A stretch of DNA of 28,239 nt from Canibacter zhuwentaonis (lineage in GTDB: Bacteria > Actinomycetota > Actinomycetes > Actinomycetales > Microbacteriaceae): NCBI RefSeq assembly GCF_018531125.1, contig NZ_JAHDSY010000013.1; one strand, 5' to 3'. Positions 1 to 7,435 of this stretch are shown here, one piece after another. The notes beneath the pieces were generated by a model. The model was not told where the DNA came from. It saw nothing but the letters and a program-made list of their open reading frames with translations, and ran no database searches. Numbering within the stretch: position 1 is the stretch's first letter; every line of letters begins with the position of its first letter. Position numbers and translations under genes: made by a program.

Positions 1-140
1 CGTCGCGGTTGCATTGACATTACAATCAGTGCAGCAAGAATTACAGTGTAGGGAATAGAGTCTGTCAGTTGCTGTGGCAGCCCCAGGGTCTGCAAACGGA
101 AACCGAAAGCATCGGTAAACCCAAAGAGCAGAGCCGCGCC
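1..140 (-). pseudogene. C-terminal fragment of a BMP-type ABC nucleoside permease
   Basis: Read on the minus strand, this stretch encodes GAALLFGFTDAFGFRL followed by a QTLGLPQQLTDSIPYTV-like segment. It is a close match to the C-terminus of the second permease of the importer at 21337-22257; I estimate 75-80% nucleotide identity by eye. The match begins abruptly at position 140. Upstream of it (minus-strand sense) lie only a non-homologous codon run and the terminator of the neighbouring amino-acid permease, so the first roughly 250 residues are absent. The 3' end runs out of the window. I read it as a remnant of a second copy of the nucleoside transporter. It is very unlikely to be functional unless translated as a short peptide from an unseen start. 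Confidence 0.7.
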
Positions 141-160
141 ACACCCCTGTTTCAAGGCAC

Positions 161-197
161 AAAAACGGCGGACAGCTCCTGCCGCCCGCCGTTTTTT
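161..197 (-). terminator. Rho-independent terminator of the amino-acid permease operon
   Basis: A perfect 11-bp stem (AAAAACGGCGG at 161-171 pairing with CCGCCGTTTTT at 186-196) encloses a 14-nt loop. Because the stem is A-rich on one side and T-rich on the other, it gives a U tract in either direction. It starts five bases past the stop codon of the permease gene at 202, so it very probably ends that transcript. It may also act on transcripts arriving on the plus strand. Confidence 0.9.
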
Positions 198-201
198 AAC
201 C

Positions 202-1635
202 CTACTTGCGTTTCATTATCGCTTCTATTTCGTGCTCCGCGTTAGGCCCGGCTTTAATACCGCGCGGAATCCGCAGCATAAAGATAATACCAGCTATCCA
301 CCACAGCCCGAACACTACCCACGACTGCCACGACATTACAGCCGCGCCCGGCATTCCCGGGATGTACAGCACGATCAAGAACGCGGCCACCGCAATTGCA
401 ACGTAACCGATCCACAGCCCCGCGTTTCCTTTACCGCCAACACGCAACGGACGCTCCATGCCCGGTTCGCGGTGACGTAGCACCACAAACGACACAGTCA
501 CCAGAAAGTAGGCGATCACAATCAGCGGCGATGCCGCGTCAACAACCCAGATCAGCGCCGCGCGTCCGAAAAACGGCGCAATCGTCGCAATAATGCCGAG
601 CAGTAGCAGCGCATTAACGGGCGTGCCGAACCTAGGATGAATGTACGCAAACCAGTTTGGCAGCATTCCCGAACGAGCCAGGGAGTAGATAAGCCTTGAA
701 GCTCCCAGTTGTAGCGAATTCCACGATGTGACGATACCCGCAACACCGGCGGCAACAACAACTTTCGGCATAAAGTCGTTACCGAAAAGCACTCCGATAG
801 CATCTGCCGCGGCGAGGTCGGATGTCGCCAGCTGCTCGTGACTTAGCGCAACCGAAACCGTAATAATAATCAGGATGTACCACACCGCCGCAACCAGCAC
901 CGATGCGATAGAGATTTTACCGATTTTGCGCGGGCTAATATTCGCCTCTTCAGCCGCCTGCGGAATCACGTCAAAACCCACAAACATAAACGGCACAACA
1001 ATCAAAACCGCAAAGAATCCGACCGCACCGCCGTTAAAGAACGGCTCCATTTTTGCCGGCTCGCCATTTACGAGCATTCCGGCAAACAGCACCGCACCGA
1101 TCACGAACAGAAAAACAACCACGAATGTTTGCACACCACCGGCCAGTTTAGCGCCGAGAATGTTGATAATTGTGATTACAATCGCCGTTACAGAACCAAC
1201 CAGCGCCCAAACTAGGAAAACATCAGATTTTGCAACCTCGTACAGTTTAATGTGCTCAAGATCTATCACGTATCCGAGCGCGCGCGGCAAAGCCACCGCC
1301 TCGAACGCGACCACAGCAGCGTATCCGCCCGTAATAGCCCACGAACCAATTAATGACCACCTGGGCCCGAGCGCGCGGATAATATAGTTATGTTCGCCGC
1401 CAGCCTGCGGCATTGCCGCAACCATTTCAGAATATATCAGCGCAATTAGCGCCATCATTGCGCCGCCGATAGCGAACGCGAGAATCGCACCGAATGTGCC
1501 CGCGCTCTCTATCCAGCCACCAACTAGCACGATCCAGCCGAAGCCTACCATCGCGCCTACGCCAAGAGTTAAGATAGCCAGACTACCCATGCTCCTCTTC
1601 AGCCTGCCCTGTGCAGCTACACCTGCTCCAGACAT
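202..1635 (-). CDS. APC-superfamily amino-acid permease
   Basis: A 477-residue integral membrane protein with about 12 hydrophobic segments. The first carries the glycine-rich stretch LGVGAMVGFGWIVLVGGW, typical of TM1 in APC-superfamily amino-acid/polyamine transporters, where the broken helix binds the substrate backbone. The C-terminus is short and hydrophilic. It should sit in the cytoplasmic membrane and import an amino acid or amine by secondary transport; the substrate cannot be read from sequence. The ATG at 1635 follows an AGGGGG ribosome-binding site at a spacing of five. A 40-residue one-helix protein lies 55 bp upstream in the same direction, and the strong terminator at 161-197 follows directly, so the pair looks like a two-gene operon. 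Confidence 0.88.
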   Translation of the reverse strand: MSGAGVAAQGRLKRSMGSLAILTLGVGAMVGFGWIVLVGGWIESAGTFGAILAFAIGGAMMALIALIYSEMVAAMPQAGGEHNYIIRALGPRWSLIGSWAITGGYAAVVAFEAVALPRALGYVIDLEHIKLYEVAKSDVFLVWALVGSVTAIVITIINILGAKLAGGVQTFVVVFLFVIGAVLFAGMLVNGEPAKMEPFFNGGAVGFFAVLIVVPFMFVGFDVIPQAAEEANISPRKIGKISIASVLVAAVWYILIIITVSVALSHEQLATSDLAAADAIGVLFGNDFMPKVVVAAGVAGIVTSWNSLQLGASRLIYSLARSGMLPNWFAYIHPRFGTPVNALLLLGIIATIAPFFGRAALIWVVDAASPLIVIAYFLVTVSFVVLRHREPGMERPLRVGGKGNAGLWIGYVAIAVAAFLIVLYIPGMPGAAVMSWQSWVVFGLWWIAGIIFMLRIPRGIKAGPNAEHEIEAIMKRK

Positions 1636-1690
1636 TAATACCCCCTTGTAATCGGCACAGCACCTCTTTTGATACTGCGCTCACGGTCGT

Positions 1691-1813
1691 TTACTTACTT
1701 TTGAAAAACGCTTTCACTAAAGCCCCTCCCACGAGCAGAATCAATCCGGCCGGGATCGCGATTATCGCACCCGCCCAAATTAACGCTTCTGTGGAAAGAT
1801 CCGCCAATTCCAT
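1691..1813 (-). CDS. 40-residue single-helix membrane microprotein, possible transporter accessory subunit
   Basis: A complete small gene: ATG at 1813, preceded by AAAGGAG at a spacing of four, and stop TAA at 1691-1693. The product starts MELADLSTEALIW and has one hydrophobic helix (about residues 11-33, rich in Ile, Leu, Ala and Gly). It ends in a basic KAFFKSK tail, predicting an outside-N, inside-C or hairpin-free bitopic topology. It is followed after 55 bp by the APC permease and shares its promoter. Actinobacterial NSS and SSS transporters often have such tiny partner subunits (for example MetS with MetP). I infer by analogy that this one assists the permease; I recognise no family by sequence. 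Confidence 0.75.
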   Translation of the reverse strand: MELADLSTEALIWAGAIIAIPAGLILLVGGALVKAFFKSK

Positions 1814-1834
1814 CTTGCTCCTTTCGATTCGTTT

Positions 1835-1849
1835 GTATAACGATTATAC
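1835..1849 (-). promoter_or_regulatory. -10 box overlapped by a perfect palindrome (candidate operator)
   Basis: On the minus strand TATAAT lies at 1848-1843, about 30 bp before the microprotein start, a good -10 position. It is embedded in the 6-3-6 inverted repeat GTATAACGATTATAC. A repressor dimer, perhaps of GntR or TetR type, bound there would cover the -10 box of the microprotein-permease operon. The -35 region is poor (TGTGAT at 17-bp spacing). The palindrome is seen directly; the operator role is inference. Confidence 0.5.
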
Positions 1850-1995
1850 GGTAAATCTAAACTCGATCACACAGCTCATCCAATAATCTGGAACACATTC
1901 AACTGCAAAACTTATAATTCTTTCTCAGGTCTGTTTTTGATTTCTCGTAATTCTCGCAAAGATCACACTACTCGATATATTGCAATAGTGCGGCA

Positions 1996-2367
1996 TCAAC
2001 AGCGGAGGCGTTCAACCTGCATACTAAGTCGAAGGTCGTTGGTTCCCTGATTCTTAACTTCTGTAATCAACACAGGAAACGTACGCTCACTATCTGCTGA
2101 AACGATCGAAAGAATACCTCCGTCGGGATTCATGTACGTATTTGGGAGCGGATCACAAAATGCTACTGACGGAAAGCTCTGCCGAAGAGAAGCAACGATG
2201 TCAGCAAGCATCACTGTTTTCTCATGCTTAAACGCAACACCGAACTTTGCCGTTAAACGCTCAGTGACATTAACAAGTGCCTCAGCAAGCTGCAATTCTT
2301 GCTTCGACGATGTCACATTAATGACAGTTCCGTAACGGTTCCGTCGAAGTCTCTCCTTATTAGCCAT
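1996..2367 (-). pseudogene. Truncated EcoRI-like type II restriction endonuclease
   Basis: A 123-residue product resembling the N-terminal 40-45% of the EcoRI/RsrI family (EcoRI itself is 277 residues). The catalytic layout is visible: NPDGG at residues 80-84, with the acidic residue equivalent to EcoRI Asp91, and TEVKNQG at 102-108, equivalent to the Glu111-x-Lys113 pair. The EcoRI-type MANKERLRRN start and the helix before the active site are also present. The frame ends in LRLSMQVERLRC and I find no continuation in any frame before 1850, so the rest of the core, including the DNA-recognition arms, is missing. The start is well supported: ATG at 2367, AAAGGG at a spacing of five, 13 bp after the methyltransferase stop. 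Most likely an inactivated nuclease retained beside its methylase. Confidence 0.75.
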
Positions 2368-2380
2368 TGTAGCCCTTTAT

Positions 2381-3532
2381 TCATCCCTCTCTATCAAGCA
2401 GAAAAAGATGCTCGTTTACATGGATTGAGCGCTCACGTAAATTTCTACCGGCACGATATGTGTTGTACTTCAGAATCTCCTCATCGACCCGACCGTACTC
2501 TTCTAGCGCGCACCTGATCTCTTCTGTGGACACGTACCCATCGGAGTTAAACGATACCAGGAGAAACCTTGCGGTGATATTCTCGAACAAGTCAATAAGC
2601 AGCGCTAAAGAGCGCTGCTTAACGTTATAGTCAGAACGATTCCAATCTGCGGGGATGCCAGACACGCGACTTACTCTTTCAGGGCACTCATAGTTCACAA
2701 GAAGATTGAGCATGAAGTAATTAGAACCGTATGGGTGTTGATTGTAAGGCGGGTCAATATAAACTAAATCAAACGCTTCCAGCTCTGCAGCAAGGTCGTT
2801 AGCATCTCGCCTAAACACCTCGTGTTCAGATTGAAAAATGCTCTGAACCGGCATTTCGAGTGTGATTGGCGCAAGAATTCGATTCATGGCATCACCACCC
2901 GAGGCTCCAAATTTACCTATGCCCGTGTTCTTATCCTTATAAAATCCTTTAAAAACACCCCCGGTGTTCGTGTGAACTGACGCCTTAGACAGCAACGGCC
3001 CAAGCAAAAGGCAGCGAATTTCGTCCGGGAGTTTAGCCAACTCTTGAATATAAAAGTCAAGGCGACGAGCATTATCGTTAGAGTAGAAAACTCGCTCGCC
3101 CACCCGGATATTCTGGTCATCAGCCGGGGAATATAATTCCCGAATAAAACCGTCGTGCGAGACTCCCTCAAGCGCAGCACGATTAAGGCGATCAATATGC
3201 CAAGCCGCCTCAGCCAGCAAATCCTCGTCGTGATTTGCAAGGAAACACTCGCCGATCACCTGTGCATACAGCTCCAAATCGTTCGACGCCACCAAGGAGG
3301 AGTGTTTTTTCATAAGCCGCGCAACAAATCCAGAACCTGTAAACAGGTCCATCGACCTTATTTTTCTTCCTCCGAGTCGATTGCGCACCTCAATAACAGC
3401 CTGGCTGATAGGGCCCGCCAGACCTCGCTTATTCCCAATGTAGGTGACGAGCTGCCGACTCAGAAACGAAGGGTTTTCGCCCGACTCAAGCCGGTCACAA
3501 AGCCCGGTCTCGAAGAGCGCAACACGACTCAC
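2381..3532 (-). CDS. Adenine-specific DNA methyltransferase (N6-mA, alpha group/D12-like)
   Basis: A 383-residue amino-methyltransferase. The SAM-binding motif I is DLFTGSG at residues 62-68 and the catalytic motif IV is DPPY at 260-263 (in VYIDPPYNQHPYG). The order, FxGxG before DPPY with a target-recognition region between, is that of alpha-group N6-adenine methylases such as the D12/Dam/FokI-M class. The conserved NTGGVFKGFYKD block at 189-200 lies in that recognition region. It should methylate adenine in a specific site and presumably once protected it from the EcoRI-like nuclease encoded 13 bp downstream. Its GTG start overlaps the ychF stop as GTGA and has no clear ribosome-binding site, so translation is probably coupled to ychF. 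With the nuclease truncated, it may now act as an orphan methylase. The target site is unknown. Confidence 0.85.
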   Translation of the reverse strand: MSRVALFETGLCDRLESGENPSFLSRQLVTYIGNKRGLAGPISQAVIEVRNRLGGRKIRSMDLFTGSGFVARLMKKHSSLVASNDLELYAQVIGECFLANHDEDLLAEAAWHIDRLNRAALEGVSHDGFIRELYSPADDQNIRVGERVFYSNDNARRLDFYIQELAKLPDEIRCLLLGPLLSKASVHTNTGGVFKGFYKDKNTGIGKFGASGGDAMNRILAPITLEMPVQSIFQSEHEVFRRDANDLAAELEAFDLVYIDPPYNQHPYGSNYFMLNLLVNYECPERVSRVSGIPADWNRSDYNVKQRSLALLIDLFENITARFLLVSFNSDGYVSTEEIRCALEEYGRVDEEILKYNTYRAGRNLRERSIHVNEHLFLLDREG

Positions 3533-4620
3533 TTCTTACCGCCAGACGTAAGCCCCGTACGAAACTCGACCACGTCGCCCGGTTGCATCACGTAGTCTTT
3601 GCCCTCGAGCCGCGCTTTGCCGGTGTTGCGCGCCTCCAGAACAGAGCCCGCCGCAACAAGATCATCAAAACCGATAACCTCGGCTTTAATAAATCCTTTT
3701 TCAAAGTCGGTGTGAATCACGCCCGCGGCCTGCGGTGCCTTCCATCCTTTGCGGATCGTCCAGGCGCGGGTTTCTTTCGGCCCGGCGGTCAAGTAGGTTT
3801 GCAGCCCGAGCTCGTCGAAACCGACCCGCGCTAGCTGATCCAGCCCGCTTTCCTGCTGCCCCACAGACTCCAGCAGCTCGCGTGCCTCTGCCGCATCGAG
3901 CTGAATTAGTTCGCTCTCGAGTTTGGCATCTAAGAAAATTGCCCTGGCGGGGGCAACTATAGTCGCAAGCTCCGCCTTCTTCGCCTCATCCATAAGCACG
4001 TCTTCATCCACATTAAACACGTACAAAAACGGCTTCGCTGTGAGTAAGCCAAGGTCTTTAATCGCGCTAATATCAAGGCCCGAGCTAGAAAGTAATTTAC
4101 CCTCGTTAAGCACTGCGCGCGCAGCGTTCGCAGTTTCTAGGACTTGCGGATCCGCTTTCTTCGCCTTCACTTCTTTTTCAAGCCGCACAACAGCTTTTTC
4201 AAGGGTCTGTAAATCAGCAAGAATCAGCTCGGTGTTAATAGTCTCAATATCGCTCGCCGGATCGACCCGGTTATCAACATGCACAACATCAGAATCAGAG
4301 AACCCGCGCACAACCTGCGCAATTGCGTCCGCCTCACGGATATTGGCAAGGAACTTGTTGCCAAGCCCCTCCCCCTCACTCGCGCCGCGCACAATTCCCG
4401 CAATATCAACGAAAGACACGGGCGCTGGCAAAATCCGCTCACTGCCAAAAATAGCCGCGAGCTTGGGCAGCCGCTCATCTGGCAGGCTCACAACCCCGAC
4501 ATTCGGCTCAATAGTCGCGAAGGGGTAGTTAGCCGCCAGCACGTCGTTGCTTGTAAGTGCGTTAAAAAGGGTTGATTTGCCGACGTTAGGCAACCCCACG
4601 ATTCCAATTGTTAAAGCCAC
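3529..4620 (-). CDS. ychF: Redox-regulated Obg-like GTPase/ATPase YchF
   Basis: A 363-residue P-loop protein of normal family length. The G1 motif GLPNVGKST is at residues 9-17 and the G3 region DIAGIVRGASEGEGLG at about 72-87, with a coiled-coil insertion near 130-160. A C-terminal TGS domain ends in GDVVEFRTGLTSGGKK. YchF/OLA1 proteins bind the ribosome and hydrolyse ATP; they are linked to stress and translation control. The start is GTG at 4620. No ribosome-binding site is visible, but a TAAGAT box lies exactly seven bases upstream, so the mRNA is probably leaderless. The stop overlaps the methyltransferase start by GTGA, an unusual downstream partner for this housekeeping gene. Confidence 0.96.
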   Translation of the reverse strand: MALTIGIVGLPNVGKSTLFNALTSNDVLAANYPFATIEPNVGVVSLPDERLPKLAAIFGSERILPAPVSFVDIAGIVRGASEGEGLGNKFLANIREADAIAQVVRGFSDSDVVHVDNRVDPASDIETINTELILADLQTLEKAVVRLEKEVKAKKADPQVLETANAARAVLNEGKLLSSSGLDISAIKDLGLLTAKPFLYVFNVDEDVLMDEAKKAELATIVAPARAIFLDAKLESELIQLDAAEARELLESVGQQESGLDQLARVGFDELGLQTYLTAGPKETRAWTIRKGWKAPQAAGVIHTDFEKGFIKAEVIGFDDLVAAGSVLEARNTGKARLEGKDYVMQPGDVVEFRTGLTSGGKK

Positions 4621-4626
4621 GGTATT

Positions 4627-4632
4627 ATCTTA
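4627..4632 (-). promoter_or_regulatory. -10 box of a probably leaderless ychF transcript
   Basis: On the minus strand TAAGAT (TANNNT type) ends seven bases before the G of the ychF GTG start. Transcription would therefore begin at the start codon itself. The absence of a purine-rich ribosome-binding site before ychF agrees with a leaderless message. No strong -35 is evident. Confidence 0.45.
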
Positions 4633-4726
4633 CTCGCTTTCATAGCGGATCAGCTTGCACCCGCCCGAAACTCCCGCGATATTGCGCGCGAGCGGCGGCT
4701 TAAAAATTAGTGTCCTAAACCACCGC

Positions 4727-4732
4727 GATAAT
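4727..4732 (+). promoter_or_regulatory. -10 box of a probably leaderless rmuC transcript
   Basis: GATAAT ends seven bases before the ATG at 4739. That places transcription initiation at the start codon and explains why no ribosome-binding site is seen. It supports ATG 4739 over the in-frame ATG at 4655. Confidence 0.5.
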
Positions 4733-4738
4733 AGATGT

Positions 4739-6202
4739 ATGATTAATTTTGACACAGCCCAAGCAGCTGCTTTTCTTATCGGCGCTATTCTTGCGGGGGT
4801 GGCGCTGGTTCTGATCTTCGCACGCCAGAAAAAAGGTCTAGTTGCGCATCACAGCGCCCAGCTTCAAGCTCTCACAGAAGCTCACGCGCGCGATAAGAGC
4901 GAGCAAGAAGAGCGCGCGCAGCGGGAATTATCTGCCGCCAGAGAGCAAGCTGCGCAAGAGCTGTTCAGAACCACAACAAACCTAGAACAAAAATTGTTTG
5001 CAGAGGTAACACGTGTTGCACAAGAAAAAGACGCGACCATATCACAGCTCAGTGCGCAAATAGCCAGCCTTGCTGCTTCTAAAGAAAACCTTGAAAAGCA
5101 ACTCACAACATCAAAGCTGGAGGCAGAATCTAAAATGAACCTCCTAAAAGAGTTTGAGCCGCTTAAAGCTCAGGTCGCGCAAATGGGCAACAAGCTAAAA
5201 GAAATGGATGAACTCAACCTACAGCAGTATGGTCAGATGCAGGAGACCCTGCAGATAACAAAAAACTCAACGTCTAAACTTGATCAGGCAACCTCGCAAC
5301 TAAAAGAGGCGTTTACAAGCACTAAAACCGCTGGCGTTTGGGCCGAAGAGTCACTCGAAAGACTTGTTGAGGTCTCTGGCATGATAAAACACGTAGATTT
5401 CAAGACTCAGGTTAGCCTAGACAGAGGCAACAAAGCTGATATGATTATTAACCTTCCGGGAGACCGTAAAGTTATTGTTGATGCTAAGACCCAGTACGGA
5501 GAATTCAAGAAGATTAGCGATAATCCTTCCAAAGACGAAATTGATAATACTTGGAAAAACATTGCTAAAAATCTTAGAACAATGATCACCGATATGAATA
5601 AGCGCAACTACCCTGAAAAAATTGCAGGTTCCATTGATTCAACAATTATCTACCTGCCTAATGACACCTTTTTAATAAACAGTTTAGCCGTAGACCCCGG
5701 CCTAAATGATTACGGTCACAGCAAAAACATTATTCTCACCTCACCGTCCAGCCTGTTTGCGGTTCTTAAATCGTTTTCCATAGCCTGGGAGCGAGAAACA
5801 GTAAGAACAGAAATGCAAAACATCTATGAAACCTGCCGCGTGCTGTGTGAAAGACTTGAAAAATTCACAGAGTATGTAGCAAAAATAGGCGCAGGGCTAA
5901 CAAACGCAACTAAAGCATATAATGACGCGGTGAGCTCATATAACGGCCGCCTCGCCCCACAGGTCAGAAAAATAGGTGAAATTAACGAAAACACATTCCC
6001 TAAAGGAAACACGAACGCAGCTCAGCTTGAGTCGGTCGAGGTAATAGTTCGAGATAATCTCAAAGTTCCTAAGGAGATTACCAACTCTAAAGACACAAAA
6101 GGCAACGTCGAAATGCCAGTTGCAGCAGCTGCCGAAACAGCGGGAAGCGCCGCAACCTCAGGCTGGACAAACTGCAACAACGACCAGGAAAAAGAAAGCT
6201 AA
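4739..6202 (+). CDS. rmuC: DNA recombination protein RmuC
   Basis: A protein of 487 residues from ATG 4739. An N-terminal membrane helix (AAAFLIGAILAGVALVLIF) is followed by a long coiled coil rich in Glu, Gln, Ala and Lys (about residues 40-190). The conserved RmuC domain follows: TAGVWAEESLERLVEVSGM, then FKTQVSLDRGNKADMIINLP and KVIVDAKTQYGEF. The last two carry the D...DAK acidic core shared with PD-(D/E)XK nucleases. RmuC limits inversions between short inverted repeats in E. coli. The C-terminal tail is low-complexity. A start at 4655 would add 28 residues unlike the family. The gene is noticeably more A-rich than its neighbours. Its presence is worth remembering next to the repeat-rich locus at the right end of the window. 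Confidence 0.9.
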   Translation: MINFDTAQAAAFLIGAILAGVALVLIFARQKKGLVAHHSAQLQALTEAHARDKSEQEERAQRELSAAREQAAQELFRTTTNLEQKLFAEVTRVAQEKDATISQLSAQIASLAASKENLEKQLTTSKLEAESKMNLLKEFEPLKAQVAQMGNKLKEMDELNLQQYGQMQETLQITKNSTSKLDQATSQLKEAFTSTKTAGVWAEESLERLVEVSGMIKHVDFKTQVSLDRGNKADMIINLPGDRKVIVDAKTQYGEFKKISDNPSKDEIDNTWKNIAKNLRTMITDMNKRNYPEKIAGSIDSTIIYLPNDTFLINSLAVDPGLNDYGHSKNIILTSPSSLFAVLKSFSIAWERETVRTEMQNIYETCRVLCERLEKFTEYVAKIGAGLTNATKAYNDAVSSYNGRLAPQVRKIGEINENTFPKGNTNAAQLESVEVIVRDNLKVPKEITNSKDTKGNVEMPVAAAAETAGSAATSGWTNCNNDQEKES

Positions 6203-6284
6203 ATCACAAAGACCTCAACCTGGTCAAGTGGCAACACCACAGATTCTGCAACAGCTTCCAAAAAACTGCAAGCCTTTACACACC

Positions 6285-7262
6285 TCAGCGATCTTCGCGC
6301 ATATCGGAAACAATGTGCCTTACCGTGCCCGAATACGAGCGCAAAACAATGCTTTCCGCTCGCACAAACTCGCCGTGGCGTTTCACGCCCGCAAGAAAAT
6401 CAGCGTCCGTAATGCCCGTTGCAACAAAATAAGTGTTATCGCTTTTCACAAGCGTGTTTTGATCCAGCACCGCGTCCAAATCGTGCCCGGCATCAATAGC
6501 GCGCTGCTTTTCCTCATCATCGCGCGGCATCAGCCTGCCCTGTATTAAACCGCCAAGTGTTTTCACCGCGCACGCGGTAATAATCCCCTCGGGAGTTCCC
6601 CCAATACCAACACACATATCGATCCTAGAATCAAACCGTGCCGCGTTCACACCACCGGCAACGTCGCCGTCCATAATCAGCTGCGTGCCCGCACCAGCTT
6701 CGCGAATATCCTGAATCAGCTGCGCGTGACGCGGGCGATCAAGCACAGCAACCCGGATATCAGACACGTCAACGCCCTTAGCACGAGCCAGCGCGCGGAT
6801 GTTCTCGCCGATTGGCTTCCGAATATCAACAACGTCAACGCCCTCGGGCCCGCACACAATCTTGTCCATATAGAAAACAGCCGACGGGTCATACATTGAA
6901 CCGCGATCCGCCACCGCAATCACCGACAGCGCGCCCGGGCGACCCTCCGCACTCAGCCGCGTGCCATCGATCGGATCAACCGCAACATCACACTCAGCAC
7001 CCGTGCCATTACCCACCTTTTCGCCGTTGTACAGCCAAGGAGCCTCATCTTTTTCACCCTCACCAATAACAACAAAACCGTTCATTGACACCGACGCCAA
7101 AAACCTGCGCATCGCATCAACAGCCGCGCCATCCGCCGCATTTTTGTCACCCCGCCCAACAAAAGGGGTTGCCCTGATAGCGGCGGCCTCGGTTGCTCGC
7201 ACGAGTTCCAAGCCGAGATTACGATCCGGCTGCCACTCACTCAGTGTAATACTGTCGCTCAT
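6285..7262 (-). CDS. glpX: Class II fructose-1,6-bisphosphatase
   Basis: A 325-residue enzyme of the GlpX family, hydrolysing fructose 1,6-bisphosphate to fructose 6-phosphate for gluconeogenesis in the cytoplasm. The metal-binding motifs are clear: GEGEKDE at about residues 68-74 and DPIDGT at 96-101. The family block GIGGTPEGIITACAVKTLGG follows in the second half. The ATG at 7262 begins MSDSITLSEWQPDRNLGLELVRATEAAA, the usual GlpX start. It is transcribed divergently from the class II aldolase gene and convergently with rmuC. The adjacent aldolase makes the two steps around fructose 1,6-bisphosphate neighbours. Confidence 0.96.
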   Translation of the reverse strand: MSDSITLSEWQPDRNLGLELVRATEAAAIRATPFVGRGDKNAADGAAVDAMRRFLASVSMNGFVVIGEGEKDEAPWLYNGEKVGNGTGAECDVAVDPIDGTRLSAEGRPGALSVIAVADRGSMYDPSAVFYMDKIVCGPEGVDVVDIRKPIGENIRALARAKGVDVSDIRVAVLDRPRHAQLIQDIREAGAGTQLIMDGDVAGGVNAARFDSRIDMCVGIGGTPEGIITACAVKTLGGLIQGRLMPRDDEEKQRAIDAGHDLDAVLDQNTLVKSDNTYFVATGITDADFLAGVKRHGEFVRAESIVLRSYSGTVRHIVSDMREDR

Positions 7263-7435
7263 CTGCGCTCACTTTCTAAAACTAACAGCTAAAACCGCTT
7301 CTAGCCTATCCTGCAAGTTTCAAATACAGCACAGAATCGCTCTATTTTAAGGATTACCCAAAATCAACTGGCTATTATTAAATAGTGAAGCATCGCAAAG
7401 GTGCCCCAAGTGCCATACGTTTTTAAGGAGTCATC

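Noticed and set aside
875..1387. 170-codon plus-strand open frame inside the amino-acid permease
   Set aside because: It is antisense to a clear APC permease; its Thr/Ala/Ile-rich composition is a reflection of the membrane-protein codons and there is no ribosome-binding site.
3923..4528. 201-codon plus-strand frame opposite ychF
   Set aside because: It is a Ser/Thr-rich shadow of a conserved GTPase gene with no recognisable domain.
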